Positions 1 to 7,550 of a stretch of 12,453 nucleotides of DNA are shown here, one piece after another. Every line of letters starts with the position of its first letter. Within the stretch, counting starts at the first letter, position 1. Origin of the DNA: Acidobacteriota bacterium (lineage in GTDB: Bacteria; Acidobacteriota; Terriglobia; Terriglobales; Acidobacteriaceae); the NCBI GenBank assembly GCA_021781255.1, contig JAJXXG010000369.1, positions 1 to 12,453 of the forward strand. Reading direction: 5' to 3'. The translations under genes were made by a program, and so were the position numbers. The notes below the pieces were generated by a model, which was not told the origin of the DNA, made no database searches, and was given only the letters and a program-made list of their open reading frames with translations.

Positions 1-1198
1 CAAGGCCAATCAGCGGCGTGAAAACTGCGCCGCCGATGATTGCCATCACGATCAGCGATGCTCCGGCCTTCGTGTTCGGACCCAGATCCCGCAGGCCCAG
101 CACAAAAATAGTCGGATACATGAGCGACATAAAGAAGCTGGTCAGGAAGATCGCCCACAGGCCCACCCAGCCGGGGAAGAGAATCCCAATGGCAACCAGA
201 ACGATATTGGCAACAGCAAACAGCCCCATCATCGTGCTGGCGCGCATGACCTTCATCCAGTGGCTGGCGGAGAAGCGGCCCACGCCAAAGCCGACAAGCG
301 TCCCGGTCAGAAAGTAGCCAGCCGCCTTTTCCGGCAGATGAGTATAGTCCTGCACATATTGGATGAAGTAACTCCAGGTGCCAACCTGCGCGCCCACGTA
401 GCAGAACTGCGCCAGCACAGCGAAAAGAAAGTGCGGATAACGAAGTAACTCCCGATAACTTCCGTGCGGCTCATCGGAGCCCGATGCCCGTCCCCCGGCA
501 ATCGCAGGAAAGGGCGTGCGCAGAATGAGAAGCGTCCATAACAGCACGACCACGCCGAGCACCAGGTAGGGCGCGATGACGCGCATCGTTTCATGCTGCA
601 GATAGGCATCGTAGGTTCCGGCGAGCTTGAGCCTGGCAATGTCGGCAGCCTTCAGCTCGACGCCGGAAAAGATGAACAGCGTGCCAATCAACACGCCGGT
701 GATGGCTCCGATTGGATTGAAGGCCTGGGAAAAATTCAGGCGGCGCACTGCACTGTCAGGGTGACCGAGCTGCGCAATCAGCGGGTTTGCTCCCGTCTCA
801 AGAAACCCAAGCCCGCTGGCAATCACAAACAGAGCCAGCAGAAAAAGCGAATAGCTGCGCGCCTGGGCCGCCGGCAAAAAGAGGAATGTCCCCACGCTGT
901 AGAGCAGCAGGCCAGCGATGAGGCCGGCCTTGTAGCCGTAACGCCGCATGACCATGGCCGCCGGCACTGAGAATACAAAATATCCGGTATAGAAGGCCGA
1001 CTGCACCAGCCCCGCCTGCAGCCGCGAAATCTCAAACGACTTCATGAACTGGCGAATCAGAACGTCGTTCAGATTGTTCGGAATCCCCCACAGGAAAAAC
1101 AGTCCCGTGACAAGCACAAAGGCCGTTGTATTCTGCGCCGGAAACAGCGGCGCGCTGTCACTTTGATCGGACTTCGGCGGGGCCATCGCAAACGCCAT
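1..1198 (-). CDS. fucP: FucP-type sugar:H+ symporter (MFS), C-terminus truncated by window edge
   Basis: Inner-membrane MFS permease of the fucose/galactose/glucose:H+ symporter family, importing a monosaccharide with a proton. I translated it by hand: the frame is open from the ATG at 1198 to base 1, giving 399 residues. The family usually has about 410-440, so only the last helix or so is missing. Family motifs are clear. The NNLND segment in helix 1 carries Asp45, matching Asp46 of E. coli FucP. FLETGANP carries Glu134, matching Glu135; both are the protonation/substrate residues in FucP. The SLMYPTIFVLGLRDLG stretch and the KAGAS segment near the C-terminus are also typical. Hydrophobic segments occur throughout. 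The start is supported by AAGGAG (1206-1211) 7 nt upstream; an in-frame ATG at 1186 is less well placed. It diverges from a secreted glycoside hydrolase, so the substrate may be a sugar released by that enzyme (xylose, arabinose, glucose) rather than fucose. Family is certain, substrate is not. Confidence 0.92.
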   Translation of the reverse strand, partial: MAFAMAPPKSDQSDSAPLFPAQNTTAFVLVTGLFFLWGIPNNLNDVLIRQFMKSFEISRLQAGLVQSAFYTGYFVFSVPAAMVMRRYGYKAGLIAGLLLYSVGTFLFLPAAQARSYSLFLLALFVIASGLGFLETGANPLIAQLGHPDSAVRRLNFSQAFNPIGAITGVLIGTLFIFSGVELKAADIARLKLAGTYDAYLQHETMRVIAPYLVLGVVVLLWTLLILRTPFPAIAGGRASGSDEPHGSYRELLRYPHFLFAVLAQFCYVGAQVGTWSYFIQYVQDYTHLPEKAAGYFLTGTLVGFGVGRFSASHWMKVMRASTMMGLFAVANIVLVAIGILFPGWVGLWAIFLTSFFMSLMYPTIFVLGLRDLGPNTKAGASLIVMAIIGGAVFTPLIGL

Positions 1199-1365
1199 CC
1201 ACTGACTCCTTCTCTGCGCGCACTATGACTTTACCGCTTTTGCGGCCGTCAATCGATGCCCGAAAAGTTCATTGCCCGTTCTACACCATTGCCTGGCCTT
1301 GTGTCTCGCGTCTCAGCCACTTTGCAGTAAACGAAGGAAAGAGTGCCGCGCACCCGCTATTGCGG

Positions 1366-1407
1366 TTGTCTTCCCCGCGTATTGACCTTAATATGGGCAC
1401 TCTGGAG
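1366..1407 (+). promoter_or_regulatory. Candidate sigma70-like promoter and RBS of the GH3 gene
   Basis: TTGTCT (1366-1371) and TAATAT (1389-1394) are separated by exactly 17 nt, each matching 4 of 6 consensus bases. A transcription start near 1401 would leave a very short leader holding the ribosome-binding GGAG (1404-1407), 8 nt before the ATG at 1416. The rest of the 217-nt divergent region (1199-1415) holds a possible minus-strand -35 TTGACG (1247-1252) for the permease, with a poorly spaced CATAGT (1222-1227), and a direct repeat of CATTGCC (1270-1276 and 1287-1293). Pattern matching only. Confidence 0.3.
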
Positions 1408-1415
1408 TCATCCCT

Positions 1416-4175
1416 ATGCGCACACACCCAGCAGCTCTTCTCCTCGCCTTCTTCCTGCCCCTTTCTGCCGTGGCACAAATGGCAGAGCCAACCCAGCCTC
1501 CGCCGCCCACGGCGGAAGAGATCAAGGCAGCGGCGGCCATGCCCTTTCGCAATCCCGCTTTGCCGACTCAGCAGCGGGTGGACGACCTTGTTGGGCGCAT
1601 GACGCTGGAAGAGAAGGTCTCGCAGCTTATCGACCGCGCCGCTGCTATTCCGCGCCTGGATGTGCCGGCCTACAACTGGTGGAGTGAGGGGCTCCACGGA
1701 ATCGCCCGCTCCGGCTATGCCACGCTGTTTCCACAGGCCATCGGCAATGCAGCCACGTGGGATGTTCCGCTGCTCCGCGGCATTGGAGCGGTCGTCTCCA
1801 CCGAGGCGCGCGCCAAGTATAACGATGCGATTCTCCACGGCAATTACGATCGCTTTTACGGCCTGACCATCTGGTCGCCGAACATCAATATCTTCCGCGA
1901 TCCTCGCTGGGGGCGCGGCCAGGAGACCTACGGCGAGGACCCGTTTCTCACCAGCCGCCTCGGCGTGGCCTTCGTCAAAGGCATTCAGGGTGACGACCCA
2001 GACTACTTCCGCGCCATCGCCACTCCCAAGCATTACGCCGTCCACAGCGGACCGGAGAGCACCCGGCACAAAGCCAACATCGACCCCAGCGAGCATGACC
2101 TGTGGGACACCTATCTGCCTGCATTTCGCGCGACGATTACCGAGGGCCAGGCCGACTCCATCATGTGCTCCTACAACGCTGTCGATGGCGTACCTGCCTG
2201 CGCGAGCAAGATGCTGCTTGGCGATATTCTTCGCACGGACTGGGGCTTCAAGGGATTCGTCACGTCAGACTGCGACGCGATTAACGACTTCTCGCAGAAG
2301 AACGGCCACCATTATGCCAGCGACCAGGCCACAGGCTCCGTGGCGGGAATCCTTGCAGGAACCGATACGGACTGCGGCACCGCGTACCGCGCTTTGACAG
2401 ACGCCGTTCATCGCAATCTCATCACCGAGGCGCAGCTCGATGTCTCCCTCAAACGGCTTTTCACCGCGCGCATGCGTCTGGGCATGTTCGATCCCGCGGA
2501 GAAGGTTCCCTATGCCTCCATCCCCTTCTCCGTCGTAAACTCCCCTGAAAATGCGGCCCTGGCGCTGCGTGCAGCCCGCGAGTCCATGGTGCTGCTCAAG
2601 AACGATGGACATTTTCTTCCGCTGAAACCGGATAGAAAGCAGACAATTGCCGTCATCGGTCCGCTTGCGGCCTCCCGCATTGCGCTCGAAGGCAACTACA
2701 ACGCGATCCCTCTCAATCCCATTCTGCCGGTTGACGGCATCGCTGCGGAATTCGGCGCACGGCACGTGCTCTACGCCGAGGGTTCGCCCTACATCATGGA
2801 CGGCGAGGTCCCGATTCCGCGCACACTGCTTCGCACGGCAGCCGGGTCAAGCGTCGAGGGCCTGACGGCGGAATACTTCGCCAGTCCCGCTTTCGACGGC
2901 GCGCCGGCGATGACGCGCGTCGACAAGGAAATCGACTTCGACTGGGCCTTTGCCAATCCGGTTCCCAGCCTCTCAGCGGATTCCACTGCGCAAAGTTTCG
3001 CCGTTCGCTGGACCGGCACCATTGCCGCGCCCGTTGCAGAGAGCGAGAACTTTCAGGTCCGCCTGCCCTTCTGCTACCCGTGCAATGGCAAACTGCGGTT
3101 TGCCATCTATCTCGACGGCAAGCCGCTCGATGCGCTGTCTCCACAGGCCCTTTCGCCGGATAAGCTGCCGCCCAGCGGAAGGAACTTCGGCGCAATTCAG
3201 CATTTCCTCATTCCATTCGCCGACACCAACCCGCACTCGATTCGCATCGAATACACCCAGAGCGGCAGAATCCCCGGCGGCGGAATCACCTTTGAGTGGA
3301 GCCCGAGCCAGAAGCTTCTGCAGGACGAAGCCGTCGCCACGGCAAAGAAAGCCGACGTGGTGATTGCCTTCGTGGGCCTGACCGCGCGCCTTGAGGGTGA
3401 AGAGATGCGCGTCAACGCCAAAGGCTTCTCTGGCGGCGATCGAACCGACATCGCTCTGCCTGATGTGCAGGAAGAGCTGATTGAATCGCTCGCAAAAACA
3501 GGAAAGCCCATGGTCGTCGTCCTGCTCAATGGCAGCGCCCTGGCGGTGAACTGGGCGCAGCAGAATGCGCGCGCGATTCTCGAAGCGTGGTATCCCGGCC
3601 AGGATGGCGGAAAGGCAATTGCCGAGACGCTCAGCGGCAGCAACAATCCTGCCGGCCGCCTTCCGGTCACCTTCTACACCGGCATTGACCAGTTGCCTCC
3701 CTTCGAAGACTACGCCATGGCCAATCGCACCTATCGCTACTTCAAGGGCAAGCCGCTCTATGCATTTGGCGACGGCCTCAGCTACACGAAATTTGCCTAT
3801 TCCGCGGTCAAGCTTTCCACCGCCACCCTGCACGCCGGGGACACGCTCACGGTGGACGCGGATGTGAAGAATGTGGGCAATCTTGCGGGGGACGAGGTTG
3901 CGGAGCTTTATCTTGCACCGCCGCGCACGGGCGTCTCACCCCAACTGGCGCTGGCGGGCTTTGAGCGTCTCCACCTGAACGCGGGCGAGACAAAGCACGT
4001 GACATTCCACCTGGATCCCCGCACGCTCTCGCAGGTGGACGACAAGGGCGTTCGCGCAGTGCGCCCCGGTCGCTATCGGGTTTCCATCGGAGGATCGCAG
4101 CCAGGCGGAGACGCAGCCCAAGCCGTCAGGTCAGCGGAATTCACGCTCGCCGGGACGCAGGAGATTCCGCGGTAA
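1416..4175 (+). CDS. Secreted glycoside hydrolase family 3 beta-xylosidase/beta-glucosidase with PA14 insertion
   Basis: Exo-acting retaining glycosidase removing beta-linked sugars (xylose, glucose or arabinose) from the non-reducing ends of oligosaccharides. It is exported: residues 1-20 form a signal peptide ending AVA before Gln21. Domain order in 919 residues: GH3 N-terminal barrel (about 50-370), with NWWSEGLHG (87-95), RWGRGQETYGEDP (164-176), KH (205-206) and the nucleophile Asp285 in SDCDA; then the GH3 C-terminal domain, split by a PA14 domain (about 480-628) and resuming near 640; then a fibronectin-III-like domain (about 806-895). The acid/base is probably Glu660 or Glu662 in the GLTARLEGEE segment. 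The RWGRGQETYGEDP and SDCDA signatures resemble beta-xylosidase/arabinofuranosidase types rather than classic BglX. Start chosen for GGAG 8 nt upstream and the signal peptide. It diverges from a FucP-type permease, suggesting a hydrolyse-and-import pair. Substrate is not determinable from sequence. Confidence 0.95.
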   Translation: MRTHPAALLLAFFLPLSAVAQMAEPTQPPPPTAEEIKAAAAMPFRNPALPTQQRVDDLVGRMTLEEKVSQLIDRAAAIPRLDVPAYNWWSEGLHGIARSGYATLFPQAIGNAATWDVPLLRGIGAVVSTEARAKYNDAILHGNYDRFYGLTIWSPNINIFRDPRWGRGQETYGEDPFLTSRLGVAFVKGIQGDDPDYFRAIATPKHYAVHSGPESTRHKANIDPSEHDLWDTYLPAFRATITEGQADSIMCSYNAVDGVPACASKMLLGDILRTDWGFKGFVTSDCDAINDFSQKNGHHYASDQATGSVAGILAGTDTDCGTAYRALTDAVHRNLITEAQLDVSLKRLFTARMRLGMFDPAEKVPYASIPFSVVNSPENAALALRAARESMVLLKNDGHFLPLKPDRKQTIAVIGPLAASRIALEGNYNAIPLNPILPVDGIAAEFGARHVLYAEGSPYIMDGEVPIPRTLLRTAAGSSVEGLTAEYFASPAFDGAPAMTRVDKEIDFDWAFANPVPSLSADSTAQSFAVRWTGTIAAPVAESENFQVRLPFCYPCNGKLRFAIYLDGKPLDALSPQALSPDKLPPSGRNFGAIQHFLIPFADTNPHSIRIEYTQSGRIPGGGITFEWSPSQKLLQDEAVATAKKADVVIAFVGLTARLEGEEMRVNAKGFSGGDRTDIALPDVQEELIESLAKTGKPMVVVLLNGSALAVNWAQQNARAILEAWYPGQDGGKAIAETLSGSNNPAGRLPVTFYTGIDQLPPFEDYAMANRTYRYFKGKPLYAFGDGLSYTKFAYSAVKLSTATLHAGDTLTVDADVKNVGNLAGDEVAELYLAPPRTGVSPQLALAGFERLHLNAGETKHVTFHLDPRTLSQVDDKGVRAVRPGRYRVSIGGSQPGGDAAQAVRSAEFTLAGTQEIPR

Positions 4176-4285
4176 GAGTGCCTTCAAGGCCAGCGGCATG
4201 TCCGCGCGCGGGTCATCGCGAACGCTTTGCCCGGTTGCGCTTGATTGTGGTGATTGAACCTGCGGGGAAAAGTCGGGAAAAAGCA

Positions 4286-4325
4286 AACCGGGCTGCCCGT
4301 TTGAAGTGCTGCGGGCAGCCCGGTT
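4286..4325. terminator. Strong hairpin, probable bidirectional terminator
   Basis: A perfect 14-bp stem, AACCGGGCTGCCCG (4286-4299) pairing with CGGGCAGCCCGGTT (4312-4325), encloses a 12-nt loop. It lies between convergent genes, 110 nt after the GH3 stop and 9 nt before the lipoprotein stop. On the minus strand it is followed by TGCTTTTT, a good intrinsic-terminator tail. On the plus strand by GGTTTTCGTTT, a weaker tail that already enters the neighbour's 3' end. Confidence 0.85.
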
Positions 4326-4334
4326 GGTTTTCGT

Positions 4335-5465
4335 TTACTGCTGGGTCGCAGCCGAATGATGCTTTTCCGGCAGCGGTTTGCGTGTTTCCGGCTTCACAGC
4401 CGTCTCATCCACCGGGGTGGTGCCTTGCACGTCGTTCGCAAAGTTCGCGCCAGACGGGACAAGGTAGTTTTCGACCTTCTGCTCATCGTTGGCGCCGGTC
4501 GCCGTTGTAATGCGCGAGGGATCGATCCCCTTCTCGGTCACCAGATAGTCCTTGGAGTTGACGGCGCGCTGGCCGGCAAATTCCTGTACCTTGGCCCGTT
4601 TGTGCTTCTCCGCATACTTCTGTTGCTTGGCGGTCTTCTCCTTCTCCTCGGCATTCGAGTTGCCCACCACGACCGCCTTGGCGTCGGGCTGCTTCTGCAG
4701 TTCCAGCGAGACCTCGTCCAGGCATGCCTTGGCGACGTTGTCCACGCGGGTCGGGCGCTTCTTATCCATCTCGAAGGAGAGAACACAAAGCGTCTGGACA
4801 TGCGGAACAGGCGGCGGAGGCGGAGCCACGATGGTCAGGCTCGTGCCCGCGCTTGCATTGTGCCCCTTGTCGTCTGCAACTTTGCAGGTAATCTCAACCG
4901 GACCTGTAGGAGCGCCGGTCGAAGAGTACGTGGCCGTGTTGCCGGTGCCGCTAATGCTGCCAGCCGCTGCCTCATAGCTGTAGGTCAGCGGACGGTTTTG
5001 CGGGCTCGCGCCCGTGGCGGTAACCGTGCTGCTGCCGCCCGGGTTAAGCGTGGTGGGGCTGGCGGAGCAGGCGACCGTCGGTGGCTCGAATTCCTTCACC
5101 GTGAAGTTGGCTGAGCACTCGGCGGACTGGCCCGGCTTCAGGCCTTCCTTGCCCTTCTTGCCTTCCTTCACCTCGCCCTTCACCGTATAGCTGCCCGGGT
5201 TCAGCGAGCCCGTAGCGACCGTGGCCGTTGTCCCGTTGCCCGTCACTCCCTCGCCCGACCAACTGTAAAGCACATTCACTTTCTTTTTGGTGCTCAATGA
5301 GCCCGCGGTTGCTGTCACCGTCACCGGCTCACCCGCAAAAATGGCGGGCGGAGCTGCATTGCAAGCCAGTGTCACAGGCGGAGCCTTCTTGCACCCCATG
5401 GGCAAAAAGGTCAAACACGCCGAAGCCATAACCAGACCAACAGACTTCGATCTTGCTGAAATCAT
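4335..5465 (-). CDS. Putative lipoprotein with Ig-like repeats and an atypical OmpA-like C-terminal domain
   Basis: 376-residue envelope protein. Residues 1-24 look like a lipoprotein signal with Cys25 (FLPMGC-KK). Gly at -1 fits, but Pro at -3 is not the usual lipobox residue, so lipidation is probable rather than certain. Two Ig/PKD-like beta-sandwich modules follow (about 29-125 and 128-215), each with a Cys near both ends, then a proline linker (APPPPPVP). The C-terminal part (about 220-340) aligns by eye with OmpA-like peptidoglycan-binding domains: a CVLSFEMDK strand, a helix with a possible Cys pair, VVVGNSN, then GQRAVNSKDYLV and GIDPSRITT. The canonical Asp is replaced by Asn271, Arg300 is kept, and about 14 extra Lys/Glu-rich residues separate them. 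Start supported by GGAGGG (5473-5478) 7 nt upstream. Likely an outer-membrane-to-peptidoglycan tether or surface protein; exact role unknown. Confidence 0.85.
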   Translation of the reverse strand: MISARSKSVGLVMASACLTFLPMGCKKAPPVTLACNAAPPAIFAGEPVTVTATAGSLSTKKKVNVLYSWSGEGVTGNGTTATVATGSLNPGSYTVKGEVKEGKKGKEGLKPGQSAECSANFTVKEFEPPTVACSASPTTLNPGGSSTVTATGASPQNRPLTYSYEAAAGSISGTGNTATYSSTGAPTGPVEITCKVADDKGHNASAGTSLTIVAPPPPPVPHVQTLCVLSFEMDKKRPTRVDNVAKACLDEVSLELQKQPDAKAVVVGNSNAEEKEKTAKQQKYAEKHKRAKVQEFAGQRAVNSKDYLVTEKGIDPSRITTATGANDEQKVENYLVPSGANFANDVQGTTPVDETAVKPETRKPLPEKHHSAATQQ

Positions 5466-5759
5466 AAACTTTCCCTCCGTAATCGAAGTAAACTCACACG
5501 GAAGCGGCCCCCTGAGTGACGCCGCCCCCCCCCCTCAGCCGGGAAATTCCCCCGGAATTGATTCGTCTGAATTCTAGCGCGTTTCAGGAACTTTGAAACG
5601 CAGCATCCGATTTTGGACAAAAATCGATGGGTTCTTCCACGCCTTTTTGCGCGAATTCCTCTTGAAGCCACTGTTCGGCATTTGGCCCTGGTTCTGCACG
5701 CTTCCTTTTTCCAGGGCTCAATGAGCCTTTCGTGCCGTTGACAGCCAGCCCGCGGGCGG
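5466..5759. other. 294-nt intergenic region with homopolymer C tract and small inverted repeats, no gene
   Basis: I find no credible gene between the PII stop and the lipoprotein start. Contents: ten consecutive C (5525-5534), GGGAA-A-TTCCC (5541-5551), CGATTTT-N5-AAAATCG (5608-5626), GGCTCA-A-TGAGCC (5715-5727) and the palindrome GCCCGCGGGC (5748-5757) just after the PII stop. None is followed by a convincing T tract on the minus strand, so I do not call a terminator for PII. Confidence 0.6.
5571..5601 (-). promoter_or_regulatory. Candidate promoter of the lipoprotein gene with overlapping inverted repeat
   Basis: On the minus strand TAGAAT (5571-5576) matches 5 of 6 bases of a -10 box. Immediately upstream is a perfect 8-bp inverted repeat GCGTTTCA-N7-TGAAACGC (5579-5601), covering the spacer and the place of the -35 element, where no good -35 hexamer is seen. 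A repressor or activator site is a plausible reading. It would give a leader of about 100 nt containing the run of ten G. Confidence 0.3.
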
Positions 5760-6128
<369 letters not shown>

Positions 6129-6181
6129 TTATGAGATGCGGCGCGGGCCGGTCTCAGGAAAAATCTGTTCACGTAATCAGG

Positions 6182-7333
6182 TCATAGCCTTCCTCGCCAT
6201 GCTGGCTCAGGTCCAGGCGCACCGGAATAGCCCTGCCACACGTACTCCAGCGCCTCGGGCAGGGTCTGCAGCTTCACCGCGTGGTCCACATGCCCCGCAT
6301 TGCGGGCGAACACAAACTGGTAGTGATAGCCCCTTGCGGCCAGAACCCCGGCCATATTCTCATTGGCCAACACCCAATCGTGCATTCCATCGCGCATCAC
6401 ATTCGGATTGAGCAGGTCTCTGTCGCCCACCTCCATCCAGATGCGAAGCGGCCTCGCCGGGCTGCTCGGAATCAGATGTTCATGAAAGCCCCATGCGCCA
6501 TGCGGCGTCTGCGGATTCCACGGCCACTGCTGGTTCACGTAGGTGCCGGAATAGGTAAGCACGCGGTGATACAGCTCCGGGTGATACCAGGCCATAATCA
6601 ACGCGCAAGACCCGCCGGAGCTGCCGCCCATCGTGGCGCGTCCATCGGGGTCGCGCGTCAGTTTTACGTGATATTTTGCCTCCACCACAGGCAGCACTTC
6701 CTGCTCAACAAACTCCGCATACCGGCCCGACATCGTATCGTATTCCAGGCCGCGCTCGCTGCCTTGCGCGTCGCCCCCGCCATTGCCGATGGAGATCGCA
6801 ATCATCACAGGCACGCGGTGTTCGGCGATGAGATTGTCGAGCGCCGTGAACAACGCCTCGTCGGGTCCGTCCGCGCCCACAATGAACGGCGCAATTGTGC
6901 CCGCAACGTATTGCCTGGGAACATACACTGCCACGCGGCGCGTGTAAGCAGCCGGATGGCTCGTGGTCACCACCAGTCTGGCAGGATTGGCGGCATCGAC
7001 CGTGCCGAACGTATTCGCCTCGCGCGCGATGCCGGGATAAATCCGGCTGTCTGCCGAGCTCATGGTGAACTCATACACCGCGCCCTGCGGAACGCCTGCC
7101 CGCACTGACATCTCCGGCGCCGGGTTGTGCGTGGGCCCGATAATGAAATTCCCGTCAGTCTGCGCCGGGGCATTCGTACCGTCGGGCAATTCATTCGCCG
7201 TGACGTAACCGGACGTGTGGGGATCGCGCGTGGGCGGCGTGGGACGAACCGGATGAGACGCTGCCGGCGGCGTCTGGGCAAGGGCCGGACCGATGCCGGC
7301 CAGCAGAATGGCAAGGCTCACAAGACGAAGCAA
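6182..7333 (-). CDS. Exported alpha/beta-hydrolase, enterochelin-esterase/CE1-like (putative esterase family)
   Basis: 383-residue exported serine esterase. The signal peptide (1-19, cleavage ALA before Gln20) is followed by a proline-rich stretch, a beta-rich N-terminal part, and an Esterase_D-type alpha/beta-hydrolase domain (about 100-365). The probable triad is Ser238 in GGSSGG (GxSxGG elbow), Asp304 or Asp306 in VGDRD, and His348 in NAGHVDH. Such proteins hydrolyse siderophore trilactones, feruloyl/acetyl groups on xylan, or other esters. The carbohydrate genes in this window make a glycan-ester substrate attractive, but this is inference. Start: the frame is open to an ATG at 7450 and contains an ATG at 7369, but neither has a ribosome-binding site. 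TTG at 7333 has a perfect AAGGAG (7342-7347) 8 nt upstream and begins directly at the signal peptide, so I prefer it. It diverges from a sugar-porter gene. Confidence 0.88.
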   Translation of the reverse strand: MLRLVSLAILLAGIGPALAQTPPAASHPVRPTPPTRDPHTSGYVTANELPDGTNAPAQTDGNFIIGPTHNPAPEMSVRAGVPQGAVYEFTMSSADSRIYPGIAREANTFGTVDAANPARLVVTTSHPAAYTRRVAVYVPRQYVAGTIAPFIVGADGPDEALFTALDNLIAEHRVPVMIAISIGNGGGDAQGSERGLEYDTMSGRYAEFVEQEVLPVVEAKYHVKLTRDPDGRATMGGSSGGSCALIMAWYHPELYHRVLTYSGTYVNQQWPWNPQTPHGAWGFHEHLIPSSPARPLRIWMEVGDRDLLNPNVMRDGMHDWVLANENMAGVLAARGYHYQFVFARNAGHVDHAVKLQTLPEALEYVWQGYSGAPGPEPAWRGRL

Positions 7334-7341
7334 CGGGGCAT

Positions 7342-7347
7342 CTCCTT
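7342..7347 (-). promoter_or_regulatory. Ribosome-binding site that decides the esterase start (TTG)
   Basis: AAGGAG on the minus strand, 8 nt before TTG at 7333. The upstream in-frame ATGs at 7369 and 7450 lack such a site. Initiating here removes an otherwise awkward polar extension of 12 or 39 residues before the signal peptide. Confidence 0.65.
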
Positions 7348-7390
7348 TGGGGCGGCAATGCTCATGCATGCAAGGACCACTTCGCGCTCG

Positions 7391-7396
7391 ATTGTA
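7391..7396 (-). promoter_or_regulatory. Candidate -10 element of the esterase gene
   Basis: TACAAT on the minus strand matches 5 of 6 bases of TATAAT. No good -35 hexamer lies 16-18 nt upstream. A start near 7384 would fit translation from TTG 7333 or ATG 7369 and exclude ATG 7450. The rest of the 217-nt divergent region (7334-7550) contains the palindromes TGCATGCA (7365-7372) and CTTGCGCAAG (7427-7436), possible protein sites for either gene. I could not settle on a promoter for the plus-strand transporter. Confidence 0.25.
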
Positions 7397-7550
7397 CAGT
7401 TTCCAATCAAACCCCTGATTCCGCCTCTTGCGCAAGCTGCTCACGGGCAATCGGCACAGGCTACGGAGCGATTTGCCGCGATGCGGGCCATGTAGACTTG
7501 GGAGTCACAACTGCAACAGGCTTGGACAGCACGAAAAGAGGTTCTCGACC

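Noticed and set aside
1281..2096. 271-residue open frame opposite the GH3 start
   Set aside because: Fully antisense to the GH3 signal peptide and catalytic barrel, of low complexity, with no recognisable domain and no ribosome-binding site.
2973..3833. 286-residue minus-strand open frame within the GH3 gene
   Set aside because: Antisense shadow of a well-supported coding region; typical of GC-rich DNA.
6137..6149. Possible sigma54 promoter (GG/GC doublets) upstream of glnB
   Set aside because: The doublets are spaced 8 nt apart instead of 10 and the flanks do not match; GC-rich chance match.
7428..7550. 41-residue N-terminal extension of the sugar porter
   Set aside because: Arg/His/Cys-rich, unlike transporter N-termini, with no ribosome-binding site; ATG 7551 is better supported.
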